From Sarcocystis neurona (Eukaryota; Apicomplexa; Conoidasida; Eucoccidiorida; Sarcocystidae), in the NCBI GenBank assembly GCA_000727475.1, contig KL647298.1:401665-465664 (forward strand): a stretch of 64,000 bases of DNA, in the 5' to 3' direction. Below are positions 44,401 to 57,057 of this stretch, in pieces. Each line of letters opens with the position of its first letter. The stretch's first letter is position 1. The notes below the pieces were generated by a model. The model made no database searches. It saw only the letters and a program-made list of their open reading frames with translations, and was not told where the DNA came from. The translations under genes and the position numbers were made by a program.

Positions 44401-47400
44401 ACGGTTCTCCTTTGTATACTCGATAGCAACGACGGCTTTGAAACACTTCGAGAAATCTGCAAAAACGTCTATCTTCACGGCTGTGAGATGTGCAGATACT
44501 CCGCCTTACGGTTCTTCCACACAATTATATGCGTACATACATGTATACACGCGTGCGAATATGAATGTTTGTGCAAGTGCCGATATAGACGTTACCAGAC
44601 TGTATTGTTAGACGAAAACAAAAGACCACAGCCGCCACGTGCGTCAACAACATTTTTGACCGATCACTAAGTGTTTTTCTCCATCTCGAAACGTACGGAA
44701 TCTCCGTCCATTCAAAGCCTGGAGGGTTCCTGCTCATCTTCAATCGAATTCCTCACATCGCAACATTTAAATGAGGAGGCAGCACCTCGCACAGCATGGA
44801 CGGAAGAAACTGCTTTCCGAGGTCGATATAGTTACTGAACTACCGTGAAGATATGCGTAGACACACCGCACATTCACGCGTACAGATATCTACAACGCTG
44901 CGGTGCGTGGGGGAGACAGCTATGGGCCCTTACAGGGAGTCATGTGGAGAAGAGGCTAACAGGATGAAGAGAAGACGAGCCGCCTACAACCGACTCCATG
45001 GTGGTGGTGTACGCGCAGTTAGACATACTTTGAAAGACACTAACGCCAGTCTGTTCTTCTTTTATATGTACTAATGTGTGTCTCCGTGTAAATGTTTGCC
45101 ACTACGTGACGAAAGACGTGTACGCGCATGGACGTGTGAACACATGTGACCGTGTGGAGTTTAGCTCCGATTCAAGTGTGACAGAGCCTTGTCTGGTAAT
45201 AGGAAGCTGCCCGAAGGTTCAGCAGCCTGGTAAAGTCATCTGTCATAGCTCTTCGCTTGTTTTGTGCGGGCATAGTTGGCAACATATACGTAGAGTCAGT
45301 TGGTGTAGGTTGATCTCCGTACACGTATATATATTAACTATATGTGCCTATACGCAGGTACATGTGCGCACTGCTCTCGAGTCATATCCGGGTGTCTACT
45401 CATAGTCTGCAGCAGCGCATGTGGAGTACGCTCGGCGAGGGTGACTGATACGTTAGAAGGCTCTACGTTCTACCTCGCTTCGCCTATAACAAGCGTACAG
45501 GATCCTAGCGACCAGCTCCCTGCCCTCGAAAAAGATACGTGGGAGTTTCCAGTGCATGAAGATGCATGGTGTATCTACACGTAGACGTACCACCGTATAT
45601 TAACCTTACGTGCACATCTACACGCATGTATACATACGTGGTTTTACAAGCGCGTATGCTGTGTGTGTGGCAGATATTTGTATGCACGAGTAAGTGTACG
45701 TAAAGACGACTGTTTTTTCGTGTGTCTCACTTAGGAGAAGTGTAGAGCTCCATTTAGCGTGAGAACAGCTGCAGGATATTTGCAGGACACGTTTAGCCGC
45801 TAGGGTCAGGAGTCGCACTTTCGACTGTGTCTGCTTGGCTGTTTTCAAACTCACCGTGTTCTTCATCACAGTTGTGGCAGAAGAGAGGCCGTGTTTCTCC
45901 GCGCGCCTCCAGTTCACCATTCGAATACGAGATAGGGAGGTTTTTTTATTAGCGATACAGTCTATCTGACGGAGCCGCTCTACTTTCGTTTGGCACCATC
46001 AATAACACCATCACATACAAACGACGCATCCACCAGGCTCGATGCGGCGTCTTTCCTTGCTTTGTCTTTGCTGAAATGCTGACGTACAATTCCACCATCA
46101 GAGAACACGCTCGACGCAGCGTTTTTCTCTGCTTTATCCTTTCTGAAATGCTGAATTCTACCATCAGGCAACGTATACGTTTACTGTTTGTCTCTATTCG
46201 GGAAGGACATCAGATACTGAAGGAACGACAGCTGATCCAAACGGGGTTCGGGGACAGTGTCAAGATGAAGAAAGGATGGCAAATTTACACACGTGTCGCT
46301 TAGCGAATCCTGGGACGACCCTGTCCCAGAATTCGTGAGTCACCGTCTCACTTCTTGTGTCTACATTCCTGAAGACCACACCGGCATTCTTTCCGTGTAA
46401 GAATAAGAGCCAGGATTCCCTGTACCCTCTTTCCGATGCGTCAGGATAACAACAGGCAGTCACGCATATGCTAGTCACCACGTAGGTGGTTTCTCTTCCC
46501 ATTCAATGAACCTCTGCTTGTCAAGTGTGAAACAATTCAACGGGTTTTAAGGACGCAGAGCTGTCGCAGGCAACAACAGGCTTGCACTCGACAGGCTCTG
46601 TCTGCGTCACCTCTTCATGTTGCGGTGGCAGCTACCAGATGGGTATGCGGGTAGAGAAAAATTAGAAGAGGCAGCGGCAAACAGTTCACCTCATAGGACA
46701 AAATCACAACTAAATGTATACATGTATATACAAGAGAGAGAAAGAGAAAGGTATATCCTGTTGCTAGTAGGGTACACATTACTGTACATGTGTGTAAGTA
46801 CATGTGTGCATGTGTTGATCATGTGTTCGTGTATCCACATGTACACCCATACACATCTGACTATATATCTACATCTACATCTATGTCTGTACGTATATCT
46901 ATCTATCTATCTACATATATATATAGAAGCATAGTTGTATACAACTCCTAGATGTATATGCATATACGTACACACGTATCCAATGAGACATATATGTGTA
47001 TATACATATCATTACCTATGCGTAAACATCATTAGGTACGAGCACACGCTCCACACATACCTATACGGATGGACGTACAGAACTAAACGTGACATATATA
47101 TAGATATACATACATATATATGTATACATATGCGTACTGCTTGCATCCAGGTACACGCACATACAAATTCACACATACTAGCTTATTACTATATATATAT
47201 ATATAGATAAACACACGTACATGTATATAGGTATTTGCAAATTTATTCTTCCATGTCTGAGACCATACACTTATATCAGCATGTCTGTATGTCTCTCTAT
47301 TTATCTCTCTGTCTCTACATGTGTGTATGTACACGTACACGTACGTGTACGTACGTATACCCGTACTGGTTGCATCGGTGTCCGCATACGGACACACCAA

Positions 47401-49916
47401 TACACTCTATTGCTCAGAATATCGGTGGTAAAGGAACTATAGGATATCAACAGCTCTCATGCATTGAAGCTTGCATCTATTATATGCGGCAGTCTACGCA
47501 GAATGAGTGTACCCACCCACCTCGGGTGAAAAAAAGAAACAAATCCGCTAAAAGACTGGCGAAATGCGACATGCTGCAGCCCGCATGGTGGACAGGTGCA
47601 ATCACGTACAGATAGGCGAGTGTGGGCGTACAGTTCATCTCTTGCATATGTATATATGGGGGTGAACGTGGAATTTATCCTTCACGTATGTATCTATGGG
47701 CATACATTCGCAAAACTGTCGGTGCACGGAGAACAAGAAGTACGCGGAGAAGAACGCAAGAGTACTGCAGCAAGAGGGGAAGCGGAGAGCAAACTCCGGG
47801 TGTTAGAAGGTCAAGCAAGAAGTACCTCAGTCCCTTACCACGTTATTCACCAGCGACTCCGTCACTGCTACAGCGGTGTTGCTGCTGTGGTTGCTGTGGC
47901 TGCTATTGCTGCTTGAGCTGCTGCAGACGCTGGGTATTGCTCCTCTGTGCCCTTGATGTGTTGCAGCTGCCGATCCCTCTCCTGCTGCTGTACTGCTGTC
48001 CGGCACGACGCCGTAGCACCAGCTGCCGTAGCAGCATAAAGCAGCACATCCGCATGCAAACAAGATGGCTTCACGAAGACCCGTGGGCAAAAAGCCTTGC
48101 GTGCATGCAATTGTATTCGTTCCCGCCAACTTGTGCGTTTTGTGTATGTTATTCCCTATTCGCGTTCCCCTTGTGCTTTTCTTCAAGTTGTTTGGGAGAG
48201 TCTCAACTGTTCGTGTCTGCTGTGCTGCAGTCTTCTCCTCTTTCCCGTCTTGGCTTTTGCCCACCTTCCGTCGAGGAGTCTTCCAACTAGTTCAGCGCCA
48301 TCTATCCGCATTTCTCCTCCTCTCTTCCCGTCCAGCTGTGCCTTACACAGTCGTTATCGTATATATTTTCTAAGAGATTTATCTCCGGCTTACCGTCTTC
48401 GCTTCCGCCCGTGGGTGGCCGTCTCACTTCCCGGAAGGCAGCGCCGTTGTTCCGGTGGGTGCATGTAATGACTTTCACATCGAACAGCCGCGCCGGAAGT
48501 CAGAGCTTTCCGTCCCACCAAGTCGTCCGTCCTTTTTCCTCTTTCGTCAATCCCGTGAGGACCGCTCACTTCCAGCTGGTTCGTATTTCCGCATTTGCTC
48601 CCCTGCCAGCGAATCCTCGAGTGAAGTGCTCCCCTAAGAGAAATTCCCGTCTCTCGTACCGTCAACGTAATCCCGTCTCGTATGCATTACACGTTTCTCT
48701 CCGTTCAAACCCAACCTCATAGATCTTGGTATCCCGTGTCTACCCCGCATTCGTGCGTTTTCGTCTTCCCCCGTCTTCGTAGATTTCTGCACGTCCTCCC
48801 AGCTCCAGAGTATTCCTTTTCTTCCCACTTTCTGTACACCGTTTCTTCACCGACCACTCCCGGTTTCCCTTTCCGCCCCTCTCTTAACAGCACGCTGGTG
48901 GACACAAAACTTGAGAAGGCAGAGTCTTTAGAACAATCAGTGGCGTTCTTCGTGATCTTGTCTTTCTGCTGCGCATACCTTTTTACCAAAAGTTGTCTTC
49001 CGCAGACGCTTTCTCGTCTTTCAAATGCGCTTGTTCCGTCTGGGCCGTTTTAGACTTCCCAGCAGGTATAGAAGCGTAGCTTTTGTCGCTTTTATTGTCG
49101 CATGATGCACATGTACACACCGATATGCATGCGTACATACATTCGTACGTGCATACCCGCATAGATGTATCAGTGTATGAGTGCATAGTTGTATAGGCGT
49201 ATATATCTATATGCGTAAATCTGCGTATGTGCGGAGAGGCATATATCAATGCAAGCATACATATATATATATATATCGTACGCGTCTGTGTTTGTAGGAC
49301 GCATACCTGTACATGTATATAGGAACTGGCGCATGGTGTAGCATGTAGCACGTTGTGACTAGGTCGACATGCGAGGATGCATCCTCGGCAGGAAGCATGT
49401 ACACATAGCTGCCGTGTAGTTCTACGGCAAATATTTAGAACCGCCTACTTTCCTCCTTACGCACGCGCATGCAGGTAGCGGTGTACATCATTTCGAAGAA
49501 GATACCTGCGTGCCAGGGACGAGTCAAGCCACTGCGCAGCAGCTGCAGGTGCGGCAGCTGTCGTTCCTCTTTTTGTGCGGATTCATCACAAGTGAATAGA
49601 CGAGTACCTGTTTCTGCTAATCAGGTATTTGGACGCCCCTAGCAGAATATTGTCTGCTCGTAAAGCCGGTGCTGCTGTGTCTCCCTCGGACTGCATCCTC
49701 ATCTCGTCCGTCACCGTTGCGAGTTGTCCATAGGCGGTGGAACTCTACACAGCAAATTTTTCATCCGCCTTGTCGCTGCAGCAGCAGGATCACGCGTCTG
49801 CAGCTGCTACTGATCTGTCTGCTGCTGCTGCTTCTGCCGCTGCTGCTTTTGCTGCGGTTACTGCTCGTGCTGCGACGTTTCCTGCCGCTGCTGCTGCTGT
49901 AGCAACTAGCGCTGCC
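41412..49916. other. Long region without an assignable gene
   Basis: 41412-42900 has open frames on both strands (minus 42267-42752; plus 42148-42579) but no recognisable domain. 43060-44700 has AT-richer sequence with small frames, including a basic plus-strand frame at 44276-44610. 45620-46500 (minus) holds protein-like fragments such as SWLLFLHGKNAGVVFRNVD. 46690-47440 is alternating purine-pyrimidine low complexity. 48060-49060 is pyrimidine-rich on the plus strand with dispersed TCCCGT words. 49100-49340 is TATA-rich. No tRNA, rRNA or mobile-element signature could be found. Confidence 0.45.
46036..46167 (-). repeat. ~66-bp tandem duplication, coding-compatible on minus strand
   Basis: Two copies ending in CTGAAATGCTGA and ACCATCAG. 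In one minus frame both read as similar peptides (QHFRKDKAEKNAASS and QHFSKDKARKDAASS), and the length difference between copies is a multiple of three. Confidence 0.6.
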
Positions 49917-51251
49917 ATGGACGCGCCAACTGTTCTTGCCCCGGCCGCTGCGGAGGCTAGGCAGGCGATGGATGTTGATGTGGACTCTACACCTGTTGCT
50001 GGTGGCTCTCCCCAGGAGAGCACTGCAGCAGGATCCGCGTACACGTCTTCTGCAGCGGAGAAGCCGGAAAGTACTGCTGCAGTTCAGATAGGAGAAGCAA
50101 TAGTCTGCAGTGTGCCGGCGGCAACAGAAGTAGCGTCAAGGAGAGCAGTAGGATCAGGGGCACAAGCAGGTCACGTACGCGACGATACCACACGCGAGGA
50201 GCACAGCACCTGCGCCGCACAGCAACAGAGTAAAGTGGGCGACGGCGCGGACTCGAAGGCAGCAGCAGTTGATGCTGCTGCTGTTTCTGCAGAGGCGTCT
50301 CTTATGTCAGTACAAACGGCAGCGGCATGTTCTCCTGCACCAGAAGAAGTGGCAGTAGCTACTCGTATGAGTCTCTCAGATGCGGCGGCAGCAACAGCAG
50401 AATTGAACGACGCAGCAGCAGCAAGTCCTGACGCGACAGCAGCAGCAGGAGCCGGTGCATCTCAAAATATGTCAACAGGTGCTCTTGCGGCTGCTCTGTC
50501 TACTTCACCAGAAGTTCACTTTACACTTACGACGCAGTCAACGGCCTCAACAGATAACCTTCTTTCTGCTACGCGTTCGTCTTCAGCTGCTGCGCAGACG
50601 AACCCGGAGACAAGTGGCGAGCTGGCGAAGCAGCAGGTTGCGCACGAGCAGCAGAGTGAGGCGCAGCAGCACCAGACGGACCAGGGGGAACGGCAACAGC
50701 AGCAGGGCGGACGACAAGAAGGGGAGCAACTGGAGCAGAAGCACGACTATTCACAGCGGCAAATGGAGCATGAAGAGCAAATGCAAGAGCAGTGCCAGCA
50801 GGGGCAGCACACGCAGGACGACAAGCAGCAGCAGGAGGACGAGGGGGAGGAGCATACGGCGATGAACAAGATGGCAGCAGTGATTCCCCGGCGCAGGGGG
50901 AAGCAGGCGTGGAAAGCAAAAGGCCAGGGAAAGAGTTTTGGGTGTTTCAGCCGGGCAGCAGCAAATCGAGGGAAGGGTTCTTGGCAGCAGCAGCAGCAAC
51001 AGCGAGAGGCACAACAGCAGATGCGGGCAGCAGAACAGCAGCTGCGCGAAGAGAAGAACGCGCTGCTGCGCAAGCGGCGACAAAAAAGAGAAGCCAAGAA
51101 GAAGAAGAAGGAGGAGGCCAACTTGAAAGGCATGCAGGTGCAAATTATCAAAGACACCACGAAAATACGCAAGTGGGGGAAAAAGGCTCGCAGGGACCTC
51201 GTCAAAATGAGTCCCGAAATGATTCACAAGCTCTACGGCGTCAAGCTTTAG
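49917..51251 (+). CDS. CCDC86/Cgr1-family nucleolar rRNA-processing protein
   Basis: 444 residues from the ATG at 49917 (GCCATGG context, MDAPTVLAPAAAEARQAMDV) to TAA. The frame is open 60 codons further upstream without another ATG, so an upstream exon is possible. Residues about 1-320 are Ala/Thr/Ser-rich, then Gln/Glu-rich low complexity. The conserved C-terminal 130 residues follow family order: GKQAWKAKGQGKSF (compare GKPKSGRVWK), a GSWQQQQQQREAQQQMR helix, the basic coiled coil LRKRRQKREAKKKKKEEANL, then VQIIKDTTKIRKWGKKARRDL (compare VQVIKNTxKIKRxxKKQLR) and the tail PEMIHKLYGVKL. Yeast Cgr1 and human CCDC86 are small nucleolar proteins linked to 60S pre-rRNA processing. The N-terminal part is far longer than in either. 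Confidence 0.8.
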   Translation: MDAPTVLAPAAAEARQAMDVDVDSTPVAGGSPQESTAAGSAYTSSAAEKPESTAAVQIGEAIVCSVPAATEVASRRAVGSGAQAGHVRDDTTREEHSTCAAQQQSKVGDGADSKAAAVDAAAVSAEASLMSVQTAAACSPAPEEVAVATRMSLSDAAAATAELNDAAAASPDATAAAGAGASQNMSTGALAAALSTSPEVHFTLTTQSTASTDNLLSATRSSSAAAQTNPETSGELAKQQVAHEQQSEAQQHQTDQGERQQQQGGRQEGEQLEQKHDYSQRQMEHEEQMQEQCQQGQHTQDDKQQQEDEGEEHTAMNKMAAVIPRRRGKQAWKAKGQGKSFGCFSRAAANRGKGSWQQQQQQREAQQQMRAAEQQLREEKNALLRKRRQKREAKKKKKEEANLKGMQVQIIKDTTKIRKWGKKARRDLVKMSPEMIHKLYGVKL

Positions 51252-53570
51252 GCTTGTGCTTGTGTGTATCAACTATGTAGTTCTGTATATATTCACGACC
51301 CACGTAAATATACACATATATATTAGTGATGCATACACGGTGGTTTGTAATTATCTGGTGAGGTGCGGTGCATGTAGGTGCCCATCTGTGCGTTCTGTGT
51401 ATATGGGTCTACTGCGTATACGTGGGTGGGATGCATATACGTGGATACACTTATATGTATACGTTTTTACGAATGTTTTGTGTGGAGAGGGCAGAAGTGC
51501 AATGGAAAGACAGCCAAGTCACGCTTGTGACGCTTCACGACTTCAACATGTATATATATATATATATATGTGTGCGTGGATATATATATATATATATGTG
51601 TATATGTATATATGTATTGTGTGGAGCGAGCAGAAATGCTACGGAAAGACAATCAAATCACGGTTGTGAAGCTTTACGAATTTAATATATATATACACAT
51701 GTTTATTTACGGACACGTTTAAGGGTTGATATTACGTTTGTCTATATTGCTGTGTGAAGGCGCAGTCTCGAGCTTTGCTGGGGTCACCGTTCGATCTGAA
51801 ATGCTGTATGTGTGCGTACACATATCCACATACATGTATAATATATATATATATATATAAATATATGTATAGGTATGCGTGTGTATACACGTTCGACGAC
51901 TCCCCTCAAAAGGACTGTTTAGGTACGTAGTCACGTACACATACATTTGTACATATATATATACATATATACACATATACGTACAAGTGCATGTACGTGT
52001 AGGTAGGTAGCCTGAACCTTTATCATCATTATAGAAAGGTAGGAGCAGAAGGATGTGGACACCTCGTTGCGGTGTCGGAGGCATACATGTTCATTAGCAG
52101 GACTATGTGCATATATATGCAAATATCCATCATTCACCTTTACATGAATACCTACGTGCATGCGTGTGCGTATGCTTATTACAGGCACGGACATATATAT
52201 GTATGTGTATATATATATATATATAAATGTAGTTGCACACATGTGTACACATATGTGTAGTGTAAACGGAGGTCTACGGCTGTTCGTGCCTCCAGCTGTG
52301 ACGGTAGGGCCGAAGTAGTGCAGTTGCCATTTTAAGGATGTAGGAGCGCATGTAGCTTGGCACTGGCTCGGCTGAACGCGTTTATTTGTTGCCGGAGGTC
52401 TATGCCAGAACAGCACAGCCTCGGCCGCCAGCGTCTCCACCATTTATTTCTTCCGCTCTTTTGTAGTCTGCGTCCATCTTGTCAACTCTATATTCTCGTA
52501 TTGTGGCAACACGTTTTTCCGACACATGCGCGCTCGCAGACTGCATTACTTTCACTAACGTGCTACGCTCTTAATATCCGTCTCATCCGCTTGACTTCAC
52601 AATTGCGTACCTGAAAGCATCTGCTTACACACACGTGTATATATATTTCGGCGGGAGGCACTTTTATATGTGTTTGCGTACATCTCGTGGTATTGTGCCG
52701 GCACAGGCACGTATGTATGTTGTAGACAGGAAGAGGGGATAGTTCTCCCGCTTTTGTGTGACGTGCAAGTGCAGCCTGTTGGGGATGGGTAATTTGTATG
52801 CGTGGAAAAGTCACAAATTGGGAGGAAGCTAGGTACGTCTGGAGTCGTTGTCGATTTGCTTTGTTGTTCTGCTTATACACCGTAACCCTCTCTTCCTCTT
52901 CAACCGCAGACGCCTCCTTTTCTCTCGTCGGTAACTTCTCATTCCGTGGCCCATCCTTGTTGTTTTTCGTGATGGGACTCGTGCTAGTGGCACGCTGGTT
53001 CTGGATGATATCCCTGTAAAGCAGTGCACTTCAAGTGTTGGGGGCGCCTTGGCTTCTGTCCATTGATTACTAACATACACACGTACTAACGTCGATACAC
53101 ACCTGCAGAGAGGCACACAGTCATACATACACACATACATAACGTGACGTAGCATGACACCACAAACATACATACATACATACACTGTACCAGATCGGTA
53201 CGGTCAAAGGGGAGTGTAGAACAAAAGGCTTGACCCCGTCCGAGGCGTGCATTGTTGTAACGACGGAACTCAAATGACAGGACGTACGCCGACTACGAAA
53301 GTGTCACAGTGGACGGCACGTGCACTAAAACGTACGTGCTTTCTAACGATACACGTGTGACAGAACACGACATATGAATTCAACAGAGGACACGTGCAGG
53401 GGAAGGCATGTGACAGGACGATGATTACTATGTTATGACAAAACTACGTACGCAGAAAATATATTGTTGGAGAATGGCGTAGACCGTACACGTAGGACGG
53501 GAACGGCAGTGATACCGCACTTACGAGGTCACCCAGAGGTCGAAGATTTCAGTAGAAAAGAAGGGTCAAA
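51252..53570. other. Non-coding stretch 3' of the Cgr1-like gene
   Basis: TATA-rich tracts at 51540-51620, 51830-51870 and 52190-52230, a duplicated ~75-bp element (51480-51692), and short CATACATA runs near 53120-53190. No supported gene. Confidence 0.5.
51480..51692. repeat. Duplicated ~75-bp element separated by a TA tract
   Basis: Copy 1 (51480-51562) and copy 2 (51619-51692) share GTGTGGAGnGnGCAGAAnTGC, GGAAAGACA, TCAC, TTGTGA and a TTnACGA end leading into TATATATA. They differ by about 20 percent. Confidence 0.75.
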
Positions 53571-53756
53571 ATGCGTACAAACACACACATATATGGGTAC
53601 GTCGTAAAACGAGAAGGCGCTTTGCTTGATGGTATGCCTTATCAGCTTAACTACCGCCGAAAACCGCTTTTCCACGTCGTGTTGTCGACAGTACAGTTAC
53701 GGCTGGATACAGCCGTGCAAGAACTGAAACTCCACTGGCCAAGCGCACACCTAGAG
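53571..53756 (+). CDS. Hypothetical exon with strong donor (tentative)
   Basis: The frame from ATG 53571 reads through KREGALLDGMPYQLNYRRKP and ELKLHWPSAHLE, then a strong donor CTAGAG|GTATGT. The composition is mixed, not repeat-derived. No family recognised; the following exon is not identified with confidence. Confidence 0.3.
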
Positions 53757-56700
53757 GTATGTACAAACAAGCTAGAACAGAACTACAAATCTTGGGTGTA
53801 CGGGTGTAAAAAGCTGTGCTTGTGGAGTGCTGTGTGTGTAACTTCGCATGGGAATCAACAGGGTCGTTTAGGGTGTGTCCGTAGTGCTCTCTCGTATCGT
53901 TTTCTAGAGAAAGCTGCCTGCGTTGAAGCTCGTGTTGTCCCACTGGAGTGTGCGCGCGTTCGGCTACTGACATGTGTGAGAACCTCGCCGCCGCATGCAT
54001 ATTTGCGTTGAAGTATGGGCTGTTTATATCTTCCGGAGTGCCCCAGGTGGAAGCGTCGTAGCGCCGGAAGAAAGCAAGTTCACTGTTTTCTGTGTTGATA
54101 GACTCTCAGCTGTGAAGAAGTGAGTCACAAACCTCGTAAGATTTTGCAGCTGCTGCGACGTTTAGCCTACCCTAGTAACGGGTCTTTCTCACGTATCCGC
54201 CGTCGACGAATCAATTCCGCCACTACGACAGGTCACGGTCCTGGCACTAAACGGTGGGTCCTCGTTATTATCAGTTTTGGAAGAAGTCAGCACGTGAAGG
54301 AGAACTGTTCACACAGTATCTTTCTTCATTCTAATACGTCGCGTGGTTTTCGAAAAAAGGTGAATTCTTGTCTTCGGAACAACCGTGAACTGCGGCGCCT
54401 GTCAGCAATCGAAGTTGGTTGTTTGGGTAAGTCGACGCATCACCAGTTGAGCAGTCCGTCCAGGTAGAACGTTATGGGTTAGAACAAAAAACACATGTAA
54501 CCGTATGTTTGATGCGACCAGGGCGACAGTAGCACGAACACCAAAAACAGGTATGCTTGGAAGACGCGTAGCGGCAGCGGTGAATCATCACCCTGTCGGT
54601 GCCGGGTGGCCGAAGACGAGAACACTGCGAAGCGGTAATGGTGATGATGGTCAGGATGATGAACCGGTTCAGTGACGTGACATACGCGAGGGGGGAATGT
54701 GAGTATCTCACCAGTTGATACGAAAAGTATTACATGAGGTTGTATCCGTTACAACAGGCGGGAACGTTCTTTCTATGTCGTCTTCTTGAATTGAGAATCC
54801 AGAGTGTTTCGTCCTACATGATCTATACGCGTACACGTACATACAAGCACATATACACATATATGGCTTCACGGGAATTAGTCGAGTGCACTGGCCTATC
54901 ATGTGCATTGCTTTCTTACATAGCACAGCAGTGGTGCTTGGAATCCTTGGACTTTCAAGCAGGGGCGGACGGTAGACAGCTATTGCTCACTTTTGGACAC
55001 ACGTGCACATAAGTATATATATATATATAATGTAGATATATGAGTGTGGATCCACGCGAGGACATGTCCTCGCTGCATACCAGGGAACGGACTGATGCAG
55101 ACGATTATAAGCGACGCTGGACGTGCTCTTGTCGATCGTGCCGTTTTCATCACTAAACACGTAACAACCCACTAACGCTTACATTTATATTAAGTGAATA
55201 CGTATTCAAACGGCTACGCTCACTGCCCCTGGCTTCTCGCGGCGTAAGAAAGACATGAATGTGCTTGCAGCGCTGCGCAGTTATCTCCGCTCCCTTCCTA
55301 AATACCACACACTGCACCACTGGAGGGCGTGTACACGAAGACTGTCCCTTCCTTCGCAGGTAGACACTAGATAGTCTCTGTCTGCACTTCAATGTTTATA
55401 TCAGCCAGTCATCTCACTGCGTTTGCACTTCGTCCTGCGTAAGCCTGAGGGTGTTCATTCAGTTCCCCAGCAAGGTTTATGTAAAATGCAGCCCTCCTGA
55501 CATAAGCACTACCATAACCATTATTCTTTATCACCAATATTATCACCACTATAATCCGTACCATGTATATTTCCGTTCACCACAGTGTGCAAAGTTGCCC
55601 TTCACCCAGAGGTTCCATTAACAATGTCGCTACCGAGAGCGGCACAAGTCGTCGACACAAAACTTTCCGCAATAACTGTCCTCCAGGTATGTCGGCAACA
55701 ACCACTTCCTTAACAGCGGTGTGTCTGAAAAAGCGTGGCGGATATAAGAGTGTGGGTGGTCTAGCGTCACATTCCTTTTCCTCGGTGCAGTGACGTATGT
55801 GAATTTTCCACACAACGCCTACACGACTCGATTTGCTGCGCAGCCCTATAAGGATGAACGATGGAAGTGAGCTTCGTTGTACCTGTACACAGCCAACAGG
55901 AGCGATTAGCGTCGCAGTGGTCCAGAGTTTTCCACAGGTGGAGACGGTTCAAACCGCTGAGCCAATATGCCTGCACGCATGTGACTTGTATGCCCATCTA
56001 TATCCACAGCTTCGTATCTAGAGATCTACAGGACACAGGATGAATAAGTCTATTTACATACACCTATTGAGTGCTTTTCACGAAGCGAAGTTCACTTGGG
56101 TATATAGATGTACACAGCAGGAGCTGAAGGCCCCCGAAATCTGACACTGATGGACGAGCGTGTGCATATGTGAGACCGTAATTTTATTGTCGGCGTTTCC
56201 ATCGTGGTCGCTGAAGCTGTCTACAGTGCTTGCAATACCCACTGTGCAGCGGTTACATGGGAGCATATTTACTCTTTTTGTACAGCTTTGTAGACTCCTG
56301 CATCTTTACCCGGGGTTGAATGCACTTAAGCTTGCACGTATGCACAACTATGCATATGGAGACACCTAGCACGGAGGCACAGATTTAATTGTGTAGATAC
56401 ATAGATATCTGTACGAGTGTACAGATGAGCGAGGGAGTAGGTTGTGAGGGCGTCCACGGTCGATGATGGCACGTCGTGCGCGCGCACGCAACTCAGCGCT
56501 ACCTCGCTTCTACTTGCAACTGAGCAGCGTGCAGCACACCGGGTATACCCCAGTAATTTTCTGTGGAGAATAAATGGATAGATCAATATGCGAGTTTTTT
56601 AGGGCTTAAAAAGAATCAGAAGCTGCGCACGTACCGTGACCCTTCAACGTGTACTGTTCTGCGCAGGAATAGTTTGGTTGGCGGAACTGTACCACCACCA

Positions 56701-57057
56701 TTCACAGCGTGTAGTGGGAAGAACGCAGTGCTTTTTGTCATTTGCGTGTAATTCATTCGACATGGTTTGATGCAGCCTCATCGTTTCAGGTCGCCCATAT
56801 ATTTAGCGTCTATTTTAAGGTGAAAACGCCGCAAGTAGCACAAATGGCTCGCTGCGTAGTCGACGCCCTTACCCGCGTTCCAGCTGCCAATGCGTTGTCA
56901 CTGAAGGAACTGTTTTTGAGCCTGAATGCACGCTGATGAGGTGATTTAGTCTTCTTTAGCAATAATTCATTGGGTAAAGCAGCAGCCGGGTCCATCCCTT
57001 CCTTTTTAAAGTATACGATTTTGCGACCCCTAGACCTAAGGAGGTTTTCGAATAGCA
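53757..57057. other. Possible further exons of an unknown plus-strand gene
   Basis: Plus 54147-54427 has a basic frame (LLRRLAYPSNGSFSRIRRRR) ending at TTGG|GTAAGT. Plus 56160-56366 contains LKLSTVLAIPTVQRLHGS. Plus 56790-56936 ends with VDALTRVPAANALSLKELFL and a stop. They could belong to one gene with the exon at 53571, but the joins were not established. 55010-55560 shows no clear coding signal. Confidence 0.3.

Noticed and set aside
41412..49916. Retrotransposon remnants
   Set aside because: No reverse transcriptase, integrase or RNase H motif and no terminal repeat pair could be seen; the fragments near 46.3 kb are too short to assign.
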